This document shows positions 34,673 to 42,224 of a DNA stretch of 64,000 nt, piece by piece (the stretch's first letter is position 1; each line of letters opens with the position of its first letter). The DNA comes from Paenibacillus qinlingensis (GTDB lineage Bacteria; Bacillota; Bacilli; Paenibacillales; NBRC-103111). The notes under the pieces were generated by a model. That model saw nothing but the letters and a program-made list of their open reading frames with translations, was not told the origin of the DNA and made no database searches. The DNA lies in the NCBI RefSeq assembly GCF_013204845.1, contig NZ_JABMKY010000009.1:1-64000 (forward strand). Direction: 5' to 3'. Position numbers and translations under genes: made by a program.

Positions 34673-35543
34673 GCTTATCTGACCTCCGCTCAACAGCGCG
34701 TTTTAACTGCTCGTGGATATAACAGATACCATCGCTAGCCGCAGCGTCTGTCGATGTTGCATAAGAACGCCATAGGTGCAACCGTGGAATAAGACCAGGT
34801 ACTGACTGAGAGAAAGCTTCAATCGTCAGCCATTGATTATAATTTAGCTCTACGAGTAAATCAAAGATTTCTGGCAAAATCGCGTGCCCTGTGCCCGGTA
34901 CTCCTCGATGATTTTCTGAAATGTGAACATGATTAATGTAAGGTGCTGCCTGACGCCAGGCTTCTAACACATTGCCCTCTTCAATGTTGCTATGATGGGT
35001 ATCCGCGAGCAATCCTACATTAGGGAGATTCACGTCCTTCACAAACCGCACGCCAGCCTCCAACGTATTCACCATATACATCTCAAAACGGTTCAACGGC
35101 TCTAAAGCTATGCAAATACCAAGTGATTGTGCGTATTCACCGACCTCACGCAAGATCTCCACCGCATATTGCCATTCCTCAGTTTGTGGTCCTCGACCTG
35201 TGAAGCGACCCAAACCTTGAAACAGCGGTCCGCAGAGCAGCTCGGCTCCAAGAATATGCGTGTTATCTAGTGCTTTCTTGAGCATATCGACAGCGCTTCT
35301 GCGTAAAGATAGCTCTGGGCTAGCAGGGTCAGCTAGGTTAGCATCAAGTGCCGCGATCGTTGTCCTTCCTAGATGAAGTCCATCAAGAAGTTCTCGGAAT
35401 GCAAGTGCATCTGACCTATCCATAGTGTCAGCAGCTAGCTCAACGCCGTCAAAGCCCCAAGCTTTAATTTGTCGTAGAAGTGACGCATGAATTTCTGGCT
35501 TTGCTTGATCCGTCCATAGCAGTAGATTCATTCCAATTTTCAT
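34659..35543 (-). CDS. Sugar phosphate isomerase/epimerase-like TIM-barrel protein
   Basis: A 294-residue xylose-isomerase-like TIM barrel of the D-psicose/tagatose 3-epimerase type. Motifs: KIGMNLLLWTDQ, GFDGVELAADT, CIALEPLNRFEMYMVNT (metal Glu), VGLLADTHHSNIEE (metal Asp/His), NHVHISENHRGVPGTGHAI and WLTIEAF (metal Glu). These are the best-preserved of the three barrels. ATG 35543 is preceded by GGGAG at eight bases and starts five bases beyond the dehydrogenase stop. Ketose 3-epimerisation or a related reaction is plausible. Confidence 0.85.
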   Translation of the reverse strand: MKIGMNLLLWTDQAKPEIHASLLRQIKAWGFDGVELAADTMDRSDALAFRELLDGLHLGRTTIAALDANLADPASPELSLRRSAVDMLKKALDNTHILGAELLCGPLFQGLGRFTGRGPQTEEWQYAVEILREVGEYAQSLGICIALEPLNRFEMYMVNTLEAGVRFVKDVNLPNVGLLADTHHSNIEEGNVLEAWRQAAPYINHVHISENHRGVPGTGHAILPEIFDLLVELNYNQWLTIEAFSQSVPGLIPRLHLWRSYATSTDAAASDGICYIHEQLKRAVERRSDKHANR

Positions 35544-35548
35544 CGCAC

Positions 35549-36541
35549 TCACTCCCATGGTTTCACAATGATTTTACCGCTTCGCCCTGATGCAGAAACT
35601 TCGAATGCTTCTTGAATATGGCTTAGTGGGAACGTATGTGTAATTAAATCGTCTGTTACCGTAGAAGTCTTAATAATCTCCATAATTTTGTTGAATTCAT
35701 TCAGGTTATAATGCCAAGAGCCAATTAAGTGAATGCCCTTGCGCAGCATATCATCGCTAATTCGAATTGGTGTTTCCTTATGGCATTCGCCTACGAATGC
35801 TACTTTGCCTTTGCGCCTCACAGCATCAATTAATAATCGGTGAGCAGATACAACACCCGAGCAGTCCAGCCCATAATGAGGTCCATTTCCGCCTGTTAGT
35901 GCTTTTATTTTAGAAATTGCATCCTCATCCCGGGGATCAATAATATGGTCCACCCCTAATTTCCGTGCTAATTCAATGCGATATTCGTTCATCTCAACAG
36001 CAATAACTTGAGCTCCCCGATATTTGGCAGTTACGATTGCACCTAGTCCTACTGGACCCAGCCCTGTGATTAAAACAGTCGAAAAGGCATCAACACCCAT
36101 AACACCGTAAGCTCCATGCGAAGGCCCAAGTGCACAACAAGCAAGGGATGCCTTATCGTAGGAAACTCCATCTGGGATTTTGGGGAGAATCCAAGAAGGC
36201 TTAGCAATATACTGAGCCATCGTTCCGCTTGTATAGGGAAGATTATGCTCACAGTAAATGTAATCACCCGATAGGCAGAGCTGGCACTCCCCACAAGGAT
36301 ATTGCGGCATCACAACAACGCGATCACCGACTTTCAGACGGCTGCCAGAAGCAATTTTGACAACTTCGCCTGCTGCTTCATGGCCCAAACAATTGGATAT
36401 GTGTCCGTTCAGGAACCCTTTATATTCCGCGCACATCGGTGCAGCATGAATCTTGACTAAAGCCCAACCTTCGCGCAGCTCTGGTTCAGCCGTGTCTCTA
36501 ATACTTGTAAGCTTTTCTCCAATAATGGCCGCCTGTTTCAT
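35549..36541 (-). CDS. Zinc-dependent medium-chain dehydrogenase (MDR family)
   Basis: A 330-residue NAD(P)-dependent alcohol/polyol dehydrogenase. GHEAAGEV is the catalytic-zinc His-Glu motif, CGECQLCLSGDYIYC provides the four-Cys structural zinc site, and TGLGPVGLGAIVTAKYRGAQ is the Rossmann nucleotide-binding loop. GAGGAG is found nine bases before ATG 36541, overlapping the stop region of the ThuA-like gene. Sorbitol/threonine dehydrogenase relatives oxidise sugar hydroxyls, fitting a sugar-oxidation pathway with the TIM barrels downstream. Confidence 0.87.
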   Translation of the reverse strand: MKQAAIIGEKLTSIRDTAEPELREGWALVKIHAAPMCAEYKGFLNGHISNCLGHEAAGEVVKIASGSRLKVGDRVVVMPQYPCGECQLCLSGDYIYCEHNLPYTSGTMAQYIAKPSWILPKIPDGVSYDKASLACCALGPSHGAYGVMGVDAFSTVLITGLGPVGLGAIVTAKYRGAQVIAVEMNEYRIELARKLGVDHIIDPRDEDAISKIKALTGGNGPHYGLDCSGVVSAHRLLIDAVRRKGKVAFVGECHKETPIRISDDMLRKGIHLIGSWHYNLNEFNKIMEIIKTSTVTDDLITHTFPLSHIQEAFEVSASGRSGKIIVKPWE

Positions 36542-36547
36542 TCCTAT

Positions 36548-37303
36548 TCACTCCTCTTCGTCTGTAAGTAACGCCCAAACTATGCTATTGTTCACAAGCT
36601 TCCGAAATGACGCATTGTGAAAATCCTCCGGATGCCCCATCGTCGTCATGAATACCTTGCCGCCCCATGCGTTTGTTCGTGTCCATGCTACAGGATGAAT
36701 TCTTGGCGCATTTCTCCGTTTATCATTATCAAGCTCAGGATCTACGGTATGACCGTTCAACAGTATCCGAGCACCTTCCAGCGGATAAGGTAGCGTATGA
36801 TAAAGCCAGCTTCTCACATGAAAAAATGGAGATATCCCTTGCACAATCGGGTGCTTCTCAGCTCCCCAAGCCATGGACACATTCGTTGAAGAAGAATGTC
36901 CAAAGTGATGGATCCAAGGTGCCCCTAGGACATCAATGCCAAATTTATCATTTAACTCCTCGCGTTGATGGCCCTCTGGATACCGGAAAGCATGTGTACT
37001 CGTCCGAAAAGCAACGATCGGCTTGCCGGATTCCACATAGGTAAGGATATGTTGCAATTGCTCTTCGGGGAGCTCTCGAAAGCGCAAATAGAGCACCGCT
37101 AAGTCTGCTTCCTTCAGTAACTCTACATGCGGGATATGAGAAGGGAACGATGGATTGGGAAAAGAGGTTAGTAACGTAACACGAGCGCCATATGATTCTT
37201 CAATCTCTTTCGCTAGTGTTGCTAGGGTAATATCCGAATCATATTCATCTTCACCGGACACGAAAACGATATGCTTACCGGCTAACACATTGCTGTTATT
37301 CAT
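36548..37303 (-). CDS. ThuA-like domain protein
   Basis: A 251-residue glutamine-amidotransferase-fold protein of the ThuA family: HIVFVSGEDEYDSD at the N-terminus, ADLAVLYLRFRELPEEQ, VAFRTSTHAFRYPEG, GAPWIHHFGHSSSTNV, ILLNGHTVDP, and the C-terminal PVAWTRTNAWGGKVFMTTMGHPEDF followed by VNNSIVWAL. ThuA was first described in trehalose/maltitol use with a 3-keto-sugar intermediate; the exact activity is unclear. It is first in the operon, with GGAGG ten bases before ATG 37303, and is divergent from an AraC regulator. Confidence 0.85.
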   Translation of the reverse strand: MNNSNVLAGKHIVFVSGEDEYDSDITLATLAKEIEESYGARVTLLTSFPNPSFPSHIPHVELLKEADLAVLYLRFRELPEEQLQHILTYVESGKPIVAFRTSTHAFRYPEGHQREELNDKFGIDVLGAPWIHHFGHSSSTNVSMAWGAEKHPIVQGISPFFHVRSWLYHTLPYPLEGARILLNGHTVDPELDNDKRRNAPRIHPVAWTRTNAWGGKVFMTTMGHPEDFHNASFRKLVNNSIVWALLTDEEE

Positions 37304-37351
37304 AGGCAGTTATCCTCCATTATTTTGCACGAATACATTGTGAATACTTTC

Positions 37352-37380
37352 ATTATATCGCTTGAATTACGGATTTAAAT
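37352..37380 (-). promoter_or_regulatory. Likely promoter of the ThuA operon
   Basis: A consensus TATAAT (-10) is at 37352-37357 on the minus strand, 49 bases before the ThuA-like start. The -35 region (TTTAAA or ATTTAA) is poor, suggesting activator dependence, for example on the divergent AraC protein. Confidence 0.4.
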
Positions 37381-37499
37381 GAAATAATCACTTAACAATT
37401 TGCACTTTTCTTTTGAAAATTAGATAAGTACATGGTTGCAAGTACGGCTACCTCCCTTGTACAATTTAGTTAACATTTTTGAATAACGGAGGTATCGCA

Positions 37500-38315
37500 A
37501 TGAAAGCACCTATCGACATCCTTTTATTTGGCCTGGATACGCCACATGAGCGCGAATTTGTCATTGATCGCCCCACCGGGTTTGAATCCTATGTATTGAT
37601 GTGCTTCTCGACGCCTTTTTTCACAAAAACGATCCATGGCATTGAATTTGGTAAACCGGGGGATTGTATTCTCCATGATCCTAATTCCCATGAATATCAT
37701 GGAACGCCCGAAGGCATGGTCGATGGATTTCGGAATGATTGGATCCATTTCACTGGAGCACCGATCGCAGAAATGGCCCAGCGTTATCAAGTCCCTTTTA
37801 ATGAAATAATTCCTACTGGAGAACCACATGTTCTCGGACCATTACTTCGGGCAATCGCCATGGAGTTATCAAACCGCAAGCCCTATTGGGAACAAAAGAT
37901 TGCCATGATAATAGAAGAAATCTTATTAACCTTGGGGAGACACAAACAATTGCATGGTGAATTTGATACATTCACTTCATCCGAGAAAGCGTTCAAAGAA
38001 CAATTCGTAACAGCTCGCATGTTCATTCAACAGCATTTCGAACAGGACTGGACTGTTGCCAAAATGTCTGAGCTCGTCAACCTAAGCCCGGAACGGTTCT
38101 GGGTTCTCTATCAAAAGTATTTTCGAAACAGCCCCAAAGATGACCTCATTACAAAGAGACTTGAGGAGGCAAAAATCCAACTGCTCAATACGTATCAAAG
38201 CATTGAGCACGTTGCGAGTCATTGTGGATTCCATAGTTTATATTATTTCTCTAGAAGCTTTAAGAAGCGTGTGGGCTGCACACCAAGTGACTACCGTAAG
38301 AATATGGGGAACTAA
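37500..38315 (+). CDS. AraC-family transcriptional regulator
   Basis: A 271-residue soluble regulator. The N-terminal half is a cupin-type domain (KPGDCILHDPNSHEYHGTPEG). The C-terminal half is an AraC double helix-turn-helix (WTVAKMSELVNLSPERFWVLY ... IEHVASHCGFHSLYYFSRSFKKR). ATG 37500 has GGAGG seven bases upstream. It is divergent from the six-gene ThuA - dehydrogenase - TIM-barrel operon and is the natural candidate for its regulator. Confidence 0.9.
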   Translation: MKAPIDILLFGLDTPHEREFVIDRPTGFESYVLMCFSTPFFTKTIHGIEFGKPGDCILHDPNSHEYHGTPEGMVDGFRNDWIHFTGAPIAEMAQRYQVPFNEIIPTGEPHVLGPLLRAIAMELSNRKPYWEQKIAMIIEEILLTLGRHKQLHGEFDTFTSSEKAFKEQFVTARMFIQQHFEQDWTVAKMSELVNLSPERFWVLYQKYFRNSPKDDLITKRLEEAKIQLLNTYQSIEHVASHCGFHSLYYFSRSFKKRVGCTPSDYRKNMGN

Positions 38316-38383
38316 TCGATACTTAAGTGAGGTTTTAAGTCGAGCGGTACGGGTCATACTTGATAGTATCTATGAACTGAGGA

Positions 38384-38860
38384 GTGGGCCGTATTTTCAT
38401 TAATATTCTGATCGGTTTTGTTGTACCTTGGGTATTCGGAATTGCCTGGTTTAAAAAAGCGCCAACCATTGCCATTCTTATTTTTCCCGCCTCTGCCATC
38501 ATCTCTAACTTGATTAATTCGATTGGATATCATGTGGATTTTTGGGATTTCACACCGAAGATTGAAGATGATGAAACAATTTCTGCGCTCCCCTTTGACA
38601 TTGGGCTCTATCCCTTGGCTGCATGTGTAGGCATCTACTGGATTGATTTCAAAAAAAAGCATCCTCTAGGTGTCCTAATTTTACTTTCTATCATACTGAC
38701 TTGCCTTGAATATATCGCTTTTCTCGTTGGCAAAGTTGAATATAACCATGGTTGGACAATTGGTTGGACGTTCGTCTCTTATTTCATCGCAGTTACTGGT
38801 GTGTATGGATTCTATGCGTTTGCGAGAAAACACGGAGTGAACTTTACAAGTACAAAGTAA
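38384..38860 (+). CDS. Small multi-pass membrane protein of unknown function (CBO0543-like)
   Basis: A protein of about 155 residues with four to five membrane segments: ILIGFVVPWVFGIAW, TIAILIFPASAIISNLI, DIGLYPLAACVGIYWI, LGVLILLSIILTCLEYIAF and WTFVSYFIAVTGVYGFYAF. The DIGLYPLA region and overall size recall the uncharacterised CBO0543 family. The start is unclear: GTG 38384 is inside the GAGGAG site, while an ATT at 38393 has ideal eight-base spacing. It ends before a strong bidirectional terminator. It shows no link to sugar metabolism. Confidence 0.65.
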   Translation: MGRIFINILIGFVVPWVFGIAWFKKAPTIAILIFPASAIISNLINSIGYHVDFWDFTPKIEDDETISALPFDIGLYPLAACVGIYWIDFKKKHPLGVLILLSIILTCLEYIAFLVGKVEYNHGWTIGWTFVSYFIAVTGVYGFYAFARKHGVNFTSTK

Positions 38861-38877
38861 AATTCCTTGAGAATGAG

Positions 38878-38917
38878 AAAAATCCGCAACAGCGTTAAGC
38901 TGAAAGGCGGATTTTTT
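38878..38917. terminator. Bidirectional terminator
   Basis: AAAAATCCGC (38878-38887) pairs with GCGGATTTTTT (38907-38917). T-runs are present in both directions. It serves the small membrane protein gene and the convergent Gfo/Idh/MocA gene. Confidence 0.85.
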
Positions 38918-38936
38918 CGTTTTCAATTGCTGATCC

Positions 38937-39983
38937 CTAACCTAGATCCTCAATAACCACTGGAATACCCAACTCCGCTGATTGATAGGCTGCTAAAATA
39001 ATGGAAAGCGGCTTTGCTCCCTCCTCACCAGAAACGCTAGGTGCTCGATCATGCGCAATCGCATCAATGAAATCAATATACTGAACCAAGTGTGTATCGC
39101 CAACGGCAAGTGCAGGATTCGAGGATACAAGATTTGAAGCCTTCTGCGCACTATAATCATCTGTGTCATCTTGATCCATATAATGGAGATTAGTTATACA
39201 ATTATTTTCTAAAATAAGGGACCCACGCTGACCGAAAAGCTCAATCCGCGATTGCAGCCCTGGGTAACAGCTCGTCGAGGCGAATAAGGTGCCCACGCCT
39301 CCATGCTTATATTGTAGCGTTGCAGCCGCTACATCCTCAACCTCGATGCGCTTATGTGCAACAGTCCTACATTGGGCATAGACGCTATGCACGGGACCTG
39401 CTAAGTATTGTAAAACATCCACAGTGTGTATGCCTTGGTTCATCAGGGCACCACCCCCATCCCATTTCCACGTTCCCCGCCATGTCGCACTATCATAGTA
39501 ATCTTGCGTGCGATACCAGTTAATAGAGGCATTCGCTGCGATAATTGTACCTAGTCTACCTTCGTCAATGCATTGTTTAGCTCGAATAACATCTGGTTGA
39601 AAACGATGTTGCGAGATCACGGCTAGCTTCACCTGATGAGAATGACAAGCCGCGATCATCTCCCTGATCTGATTCGTATCGATACCCATTGGCTTCTCAG
39701 TGAGTACATGCTTACCAGCTTCCGCACACATGATGGCTTGTACGCCGTGAAGTCCGCTAGGTGTGCAGAGAGCGACGATTTGAATATCTGGGTTTTGCAG
39801 CATGGTGCTCAAGTCACTATACCAGTTGCACGCATACTCTTCTGCAAATTGCTTCGCACTAGAAGCGTTGTGGCTGCAAATCGCCACTAGTCTGGCCCCA
39901 GGTATTTGGCGCAAGGCTTCGGCATGTGTCCTTGCGATCATGCCAGCTCCGACAATACCAATGCCATTCTTGTTATCACTCAT
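38937..39983 (-). CDS. Gfo/Idh/MocA-family oxidoreductase
   Basis: A 348-residue NAD(P)-dependent sugar oxidoreductase. The N-terminal Rossmann motif is GIVGAGMIARTHAEAL, the catalytic Lys is in TEKPMG, and GGGALMNQGIHTVDVLQYLAGP is the substrate-domain signature with conserved His. AAGGAGG lies eight bases before ATG 39983. It is 12 bases downstream of the MDR dehydrogenase and in the same operon. Family members oxidise inositols, hexoses or glycosides, often at C3. Confidence 0.88.
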   Translation of the reverse strand: MSDNKNGIGIVGAGMIARTHAEALRQIPGARLVAICSHNASSAKQFAEEYACNWYSDLSTMLQNPDIQIVALCTPSGLHGVQAIMCAEAGKHVLTEKPMGIDTNQIREMIAACHSHQVKLAVISQHRFQPDVIRAKQCIDEGRLGTIIAANASINWYRTQDYYDSATWRGTWKWDGGGALMNQGIHTVDVLQYLAGPVHSVYAQCRTVAHKRIEVEDVAAATLQYKHGGVGTLFASTSCYPGLQSRIELFGQRGSLILENNCITNLHYMDQDDTDDYSAQKASNLVSSNPALAVGDTHLVQYIDFIDAIAHDRAPSVSGEEGAKPLSIILAAYQSAELGIPVVIEDLG

Positions 39984-39995
39984 CTCTCTCCCTCC

Positions 39996-41009
39996 TTATG
40001 ACTGACCCCAATCTAATAAGACACCGAGCGTACTTTCTTTGGCATTCAAAAGAAGCTCATATGCAGCTTGTGCTTCCCCTGCTGGCAACGTGTGCGTCAG
40101 AAGCGGTTCCACCTGCAGTTTTCCCTTCGCAATAAGCTCCAACATATGACGAATGTAACGACTGCGGATATGTGTACCAGTCACATTCTGAAGATTCTCA
40201 TGGGCACCCGTTAACTGGATTCCTTTGCAATGAATATGTTCATATGTCTTAATAGTCGCCGTGCCTCGGGGTGAACCTAGTAACACAACCTTGCCAAGCG
40301 GTTTCACAAGCTCTAATGCGCTATTCACCATATCGGGAATGCCAGTGGCCTCAACGACTAAATCAACCACTTTTCCAGAAGACAATTTCGTATCGCTAGC
40401 AGACCAAGCCTGAATACTTTCAACTGCAGATGGTATTCCTACTTGTTGCGCGATTTGCAAACGTTGTTGGACGGGATCTACTGCGATAACTTGTGCCCCA
40501 TGAAGAGCATATAGCTGTGCCGCGAATTGCCCAATTAACCCCATTCCCAAAATGGCAACAACATCGCCGTATTCGACATTGGCTTGCAATATGGAAGTAG
40601 CGCTGATGGCAGCTAATCTAGCAAACGCGGCATGTTCAGTTTTGCTCCCTGCTGGCAGAGCGAATACTGTCGTTAGTTGATCTTCATCTATTGTCATAAC
40701 GTTATGACTTGCATGCGGAGCGATGGCAAAAACGTGCTGTCCTACGTCAAACTCGGCCACATTGGCACCAATCGCTTCAACGATACCTACAGTCGCATAA
40801 CCTGGCTCAAATGGATACTTGGCCCAGTTATTATCTGGGTTCGCTATCCCAGTATGAGTACCTGTAAATAGTGCCAGTTCTGTTCCTGGGGAGATGAGAC
40901 TGAATGTGCTTTTAACTCTTATTTGATTTGGGGCGAGATCAGGAATAAGTGCTTGCGATAAACTGACTTCATAGGGACCAGGGAAAACAATTTTTCGTGA
41001 TTGATTCAT
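39996..41009 (-). CDS. Zinc-binding-type MDR dehydrogenase
   Basis: A 337-residue MDR-family oxidoreductase. The Rossmann loop is ILGMGLIGQFAAQLYALHGAQ. The usual GHE catalytic-zinc motif is replaced by PGYATVGIVEAIG and the structural Cys cluster is missing, as in the bi-domain-oxidoreductase/bchC-like branch. GAGAGG lies eight bases before ATG 41009. An operator-like palindrome with the LacI-type centre AACGTT sits 25-48 bases upstream. It heads a two-gene operon with the Gfo/Idh/MocA gene. Confidence 0.82.
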   Translation of the reverse strand: MNQSRKIVFPGPYEVSLSQALIPDLAPNQIRVKSTFSLISPGTELALFTGTHTGIANPDNNWAKYPFEPGYATVGIVEAIGANVAEFDVGQHVFAIAPHASHNVMTIDEDQLTTVFALPAGSKTEHAAFARLAAISATSILQANVEYGDVVAILGMGLIGQFAAQLYALHGAQVIAVDPVQQRLQIAQQVGIPSAVESIQAWSASDTKLSSGKVVDLVVEATGIPDMVNSALELVKPLGKVVLLGSPRGTATIKTYEHIHCKGIQLTGAHENLQNVTGTHIRSRYIRHMLELIAKGKLQVEPLLTHTLPAGEAQAAYELLLNAKESTLGVLLDWGQS

Positions 41010-41033
41010 CGGTATGACCTCTCTTATTCACTA

Positions 41034-41057
41034 TTTGTAAAAACGTTATGACAAAAC
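41034..41057. promoter_or_regulatory. Probable LacI-type operator before the MDR dehydrogenase gene
   Basis: Read on the minus strand, TGTCATAACGTTTTTACA is an 18-base imperfect palindrome centred on AAC/GTT (seven of nine positions symmetric). Fifteen of these bases, TGTCATAACGTTTTT, recur exactly upstream of the adjacent LacI gene. It lies between the LacI stop and the dehydrogenase start. Confidence 0.65.
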
Positions 41058-41084
41058 TTCAAAAAAAGAGCGATTAAGCTCCAC

Positions 41085-42101
41085 TTACAACTTCTGAGTC
41101 TGTACCAGTTTGGCGCCGCAGCTTTCTCTTACAATAAGCTCAACTGGCAACATAATCGGTTGCATGTCAATGACCTGTTCTTTGCCATGAATGAGATCCA
41201 ACAAGCATTGAACGACAGTTTTACCAATAAGTTCAAGCGGTTGATGAACAGTCGTTAGCGAAGGTTTCACCAAGCTGGCTAATGGAATATCGTCAAAACC
41301 GATGACCGCGACATCCTCAGGAACTCGCAAACCCTGCGTTTCCAGCGCTTGAATCACGCCAAGTGCCATCATGTCATTCCAGCAAAAAATAGCTGTAAAT
41401 GGGCTTCCTTGGGACTTCAGCTCCATCACGGCTTGCAGTCCTGCCTGGAAAGTTCCACCGTTCCCCCACACTTGGAGCAATGGATTTGGTGTAATTCCAT
41501 GCATAGCTAACGCATGCTTATACCCAAGTTCACGTTCAGAAGCAAAGCCAACATAAGCAATTTCGGAATGCCCTAGCTGAATCAGATGCTCTACGGCTTG
41601 AACGGCCCCATGAAATTGATCGGTACAAATGTGAGCGGAGCCTGGCAGCTTCTGAACAAGGGAAACGATATTCATTTCCGGTAGGGAGACAGTTTGGAGT
41701 AAACGCATCTCATCGGGGTTACTCAAATTAATACCCGTTATGATGCCGTCAACCTTACGCTCTGCCATGGTGTGTATACAGGAAAGCTGCTTCTCAATCC
41801 CATAACCCGCCGTACTCAGCAGCATCGTGTAACCTCGTTCCCAAGCCGCTTCTTGAATATATTCCGCCAAAGCAGACCAATATTCGTTAGATAACTGTGG
41901 CACGATGAGGCCAATGGTTTGCGTTTGCTTGCGGATCATATTCCTCGCCGTTTGATCAGGCTTGAATTTAAGCTGATCAACGGCTGCTTGAACCTTAGCT
42001 CTTGTTGCAGGACTAACACGATCTCTCCCGTTAATAACTCTAGAAACCGTTCCTATAGATACCCCTGCCAGAGCAGCCACTTCTTTGATCGTAACGATCA
42101 T
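41085..42101 (-). CDS. LacI-family transcriptional regulator
   Basis: A 338-residue repressor. The N-terminal helix-turn-helix and hinge are complete: TIKEVAALAGVSIGTVSRVI and LKFKPDQTARNM. The periplasmic-binding-like effector domain contains GLIVPQLSNEYWSAL, DGIITGI, CWNDMMALGVIQAL and VIGFDDIPLASLVKPSLTTV. AAAGGTG precedes ATG 42101. A shared palindrome lies upstream of both this gene and the MDR dehydrogenase operon, implying autoregulation plus control of that operon. The inducer is probably a sugar. Confidence 0.93.
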   Translation of the reverse strand: MIVTIKEVAALAGVSIGTVSRVINGRDRVSPATRAKVQAAVDQLKFKPDQTARNMIRKQTQTIGLIVPQLSNEYWSALAEYIQEAAWERGYTMLLSTAGYGIEKQLSCIHTMAERKVDGIITGINLSNPDEMRLLQTVSLPEMNIVSLVQKLPGSAHICTDQFHGAVQAVEHLIQLGHSEIAYVGFASERELGYKHALAMHGITPNPLLQVWGNGGTFQAGLQAVMELKSQGSPFTAIFCWNDMMALGVIQALETQGLRVPEDVAVIGFDDIPLASLVKPSLTTVHQPLELIGKTVVQCLLDLIHGKEQVIDMQPIMLPVELIVRESCGAKLVQTQKL

Positions 42102-42123
42102 ACTTTCACCTTTTTCGATGCAA

Positions 42124-42141
42124 TGTCATAACGTTTTTGCA
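42124..42141. promoter_or_regulatory. Probable LacI-type operator before the regulator's own gene
   Basis: TGTCATAACGTTTTTGCA, 22-40 bases upstream of the LacI start, shares its first 15 bases with the operator-like site at 41034-41057 and has the LacI-type AACGTT centre. Confidence 0.65.
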
Positions 42142-42172
42142 CTTTCAAAATTATCATGTCCCTTAATGGAAG

Positions 42173-42216
42173 TCAACAACTTCTTCGGGTCTAGATCTCC
42201 CCTTAGAAGTTGTTGA
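42173..42216 (-). terminator. Terminator-like hairpin after the glycosidase-like gene
   Basis: TCAACAACTTCT (42173-42184) pairs perfectly with AGAAGTTGTTGA (42205-42216). On the minus strand CTTCCATTAA follows, a weak U-tract. It separates the 42.2-44.1 kb gene from the LacI gene. Confidence 0.55.
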
Positions 42217-42224
42217 TATGGGCC

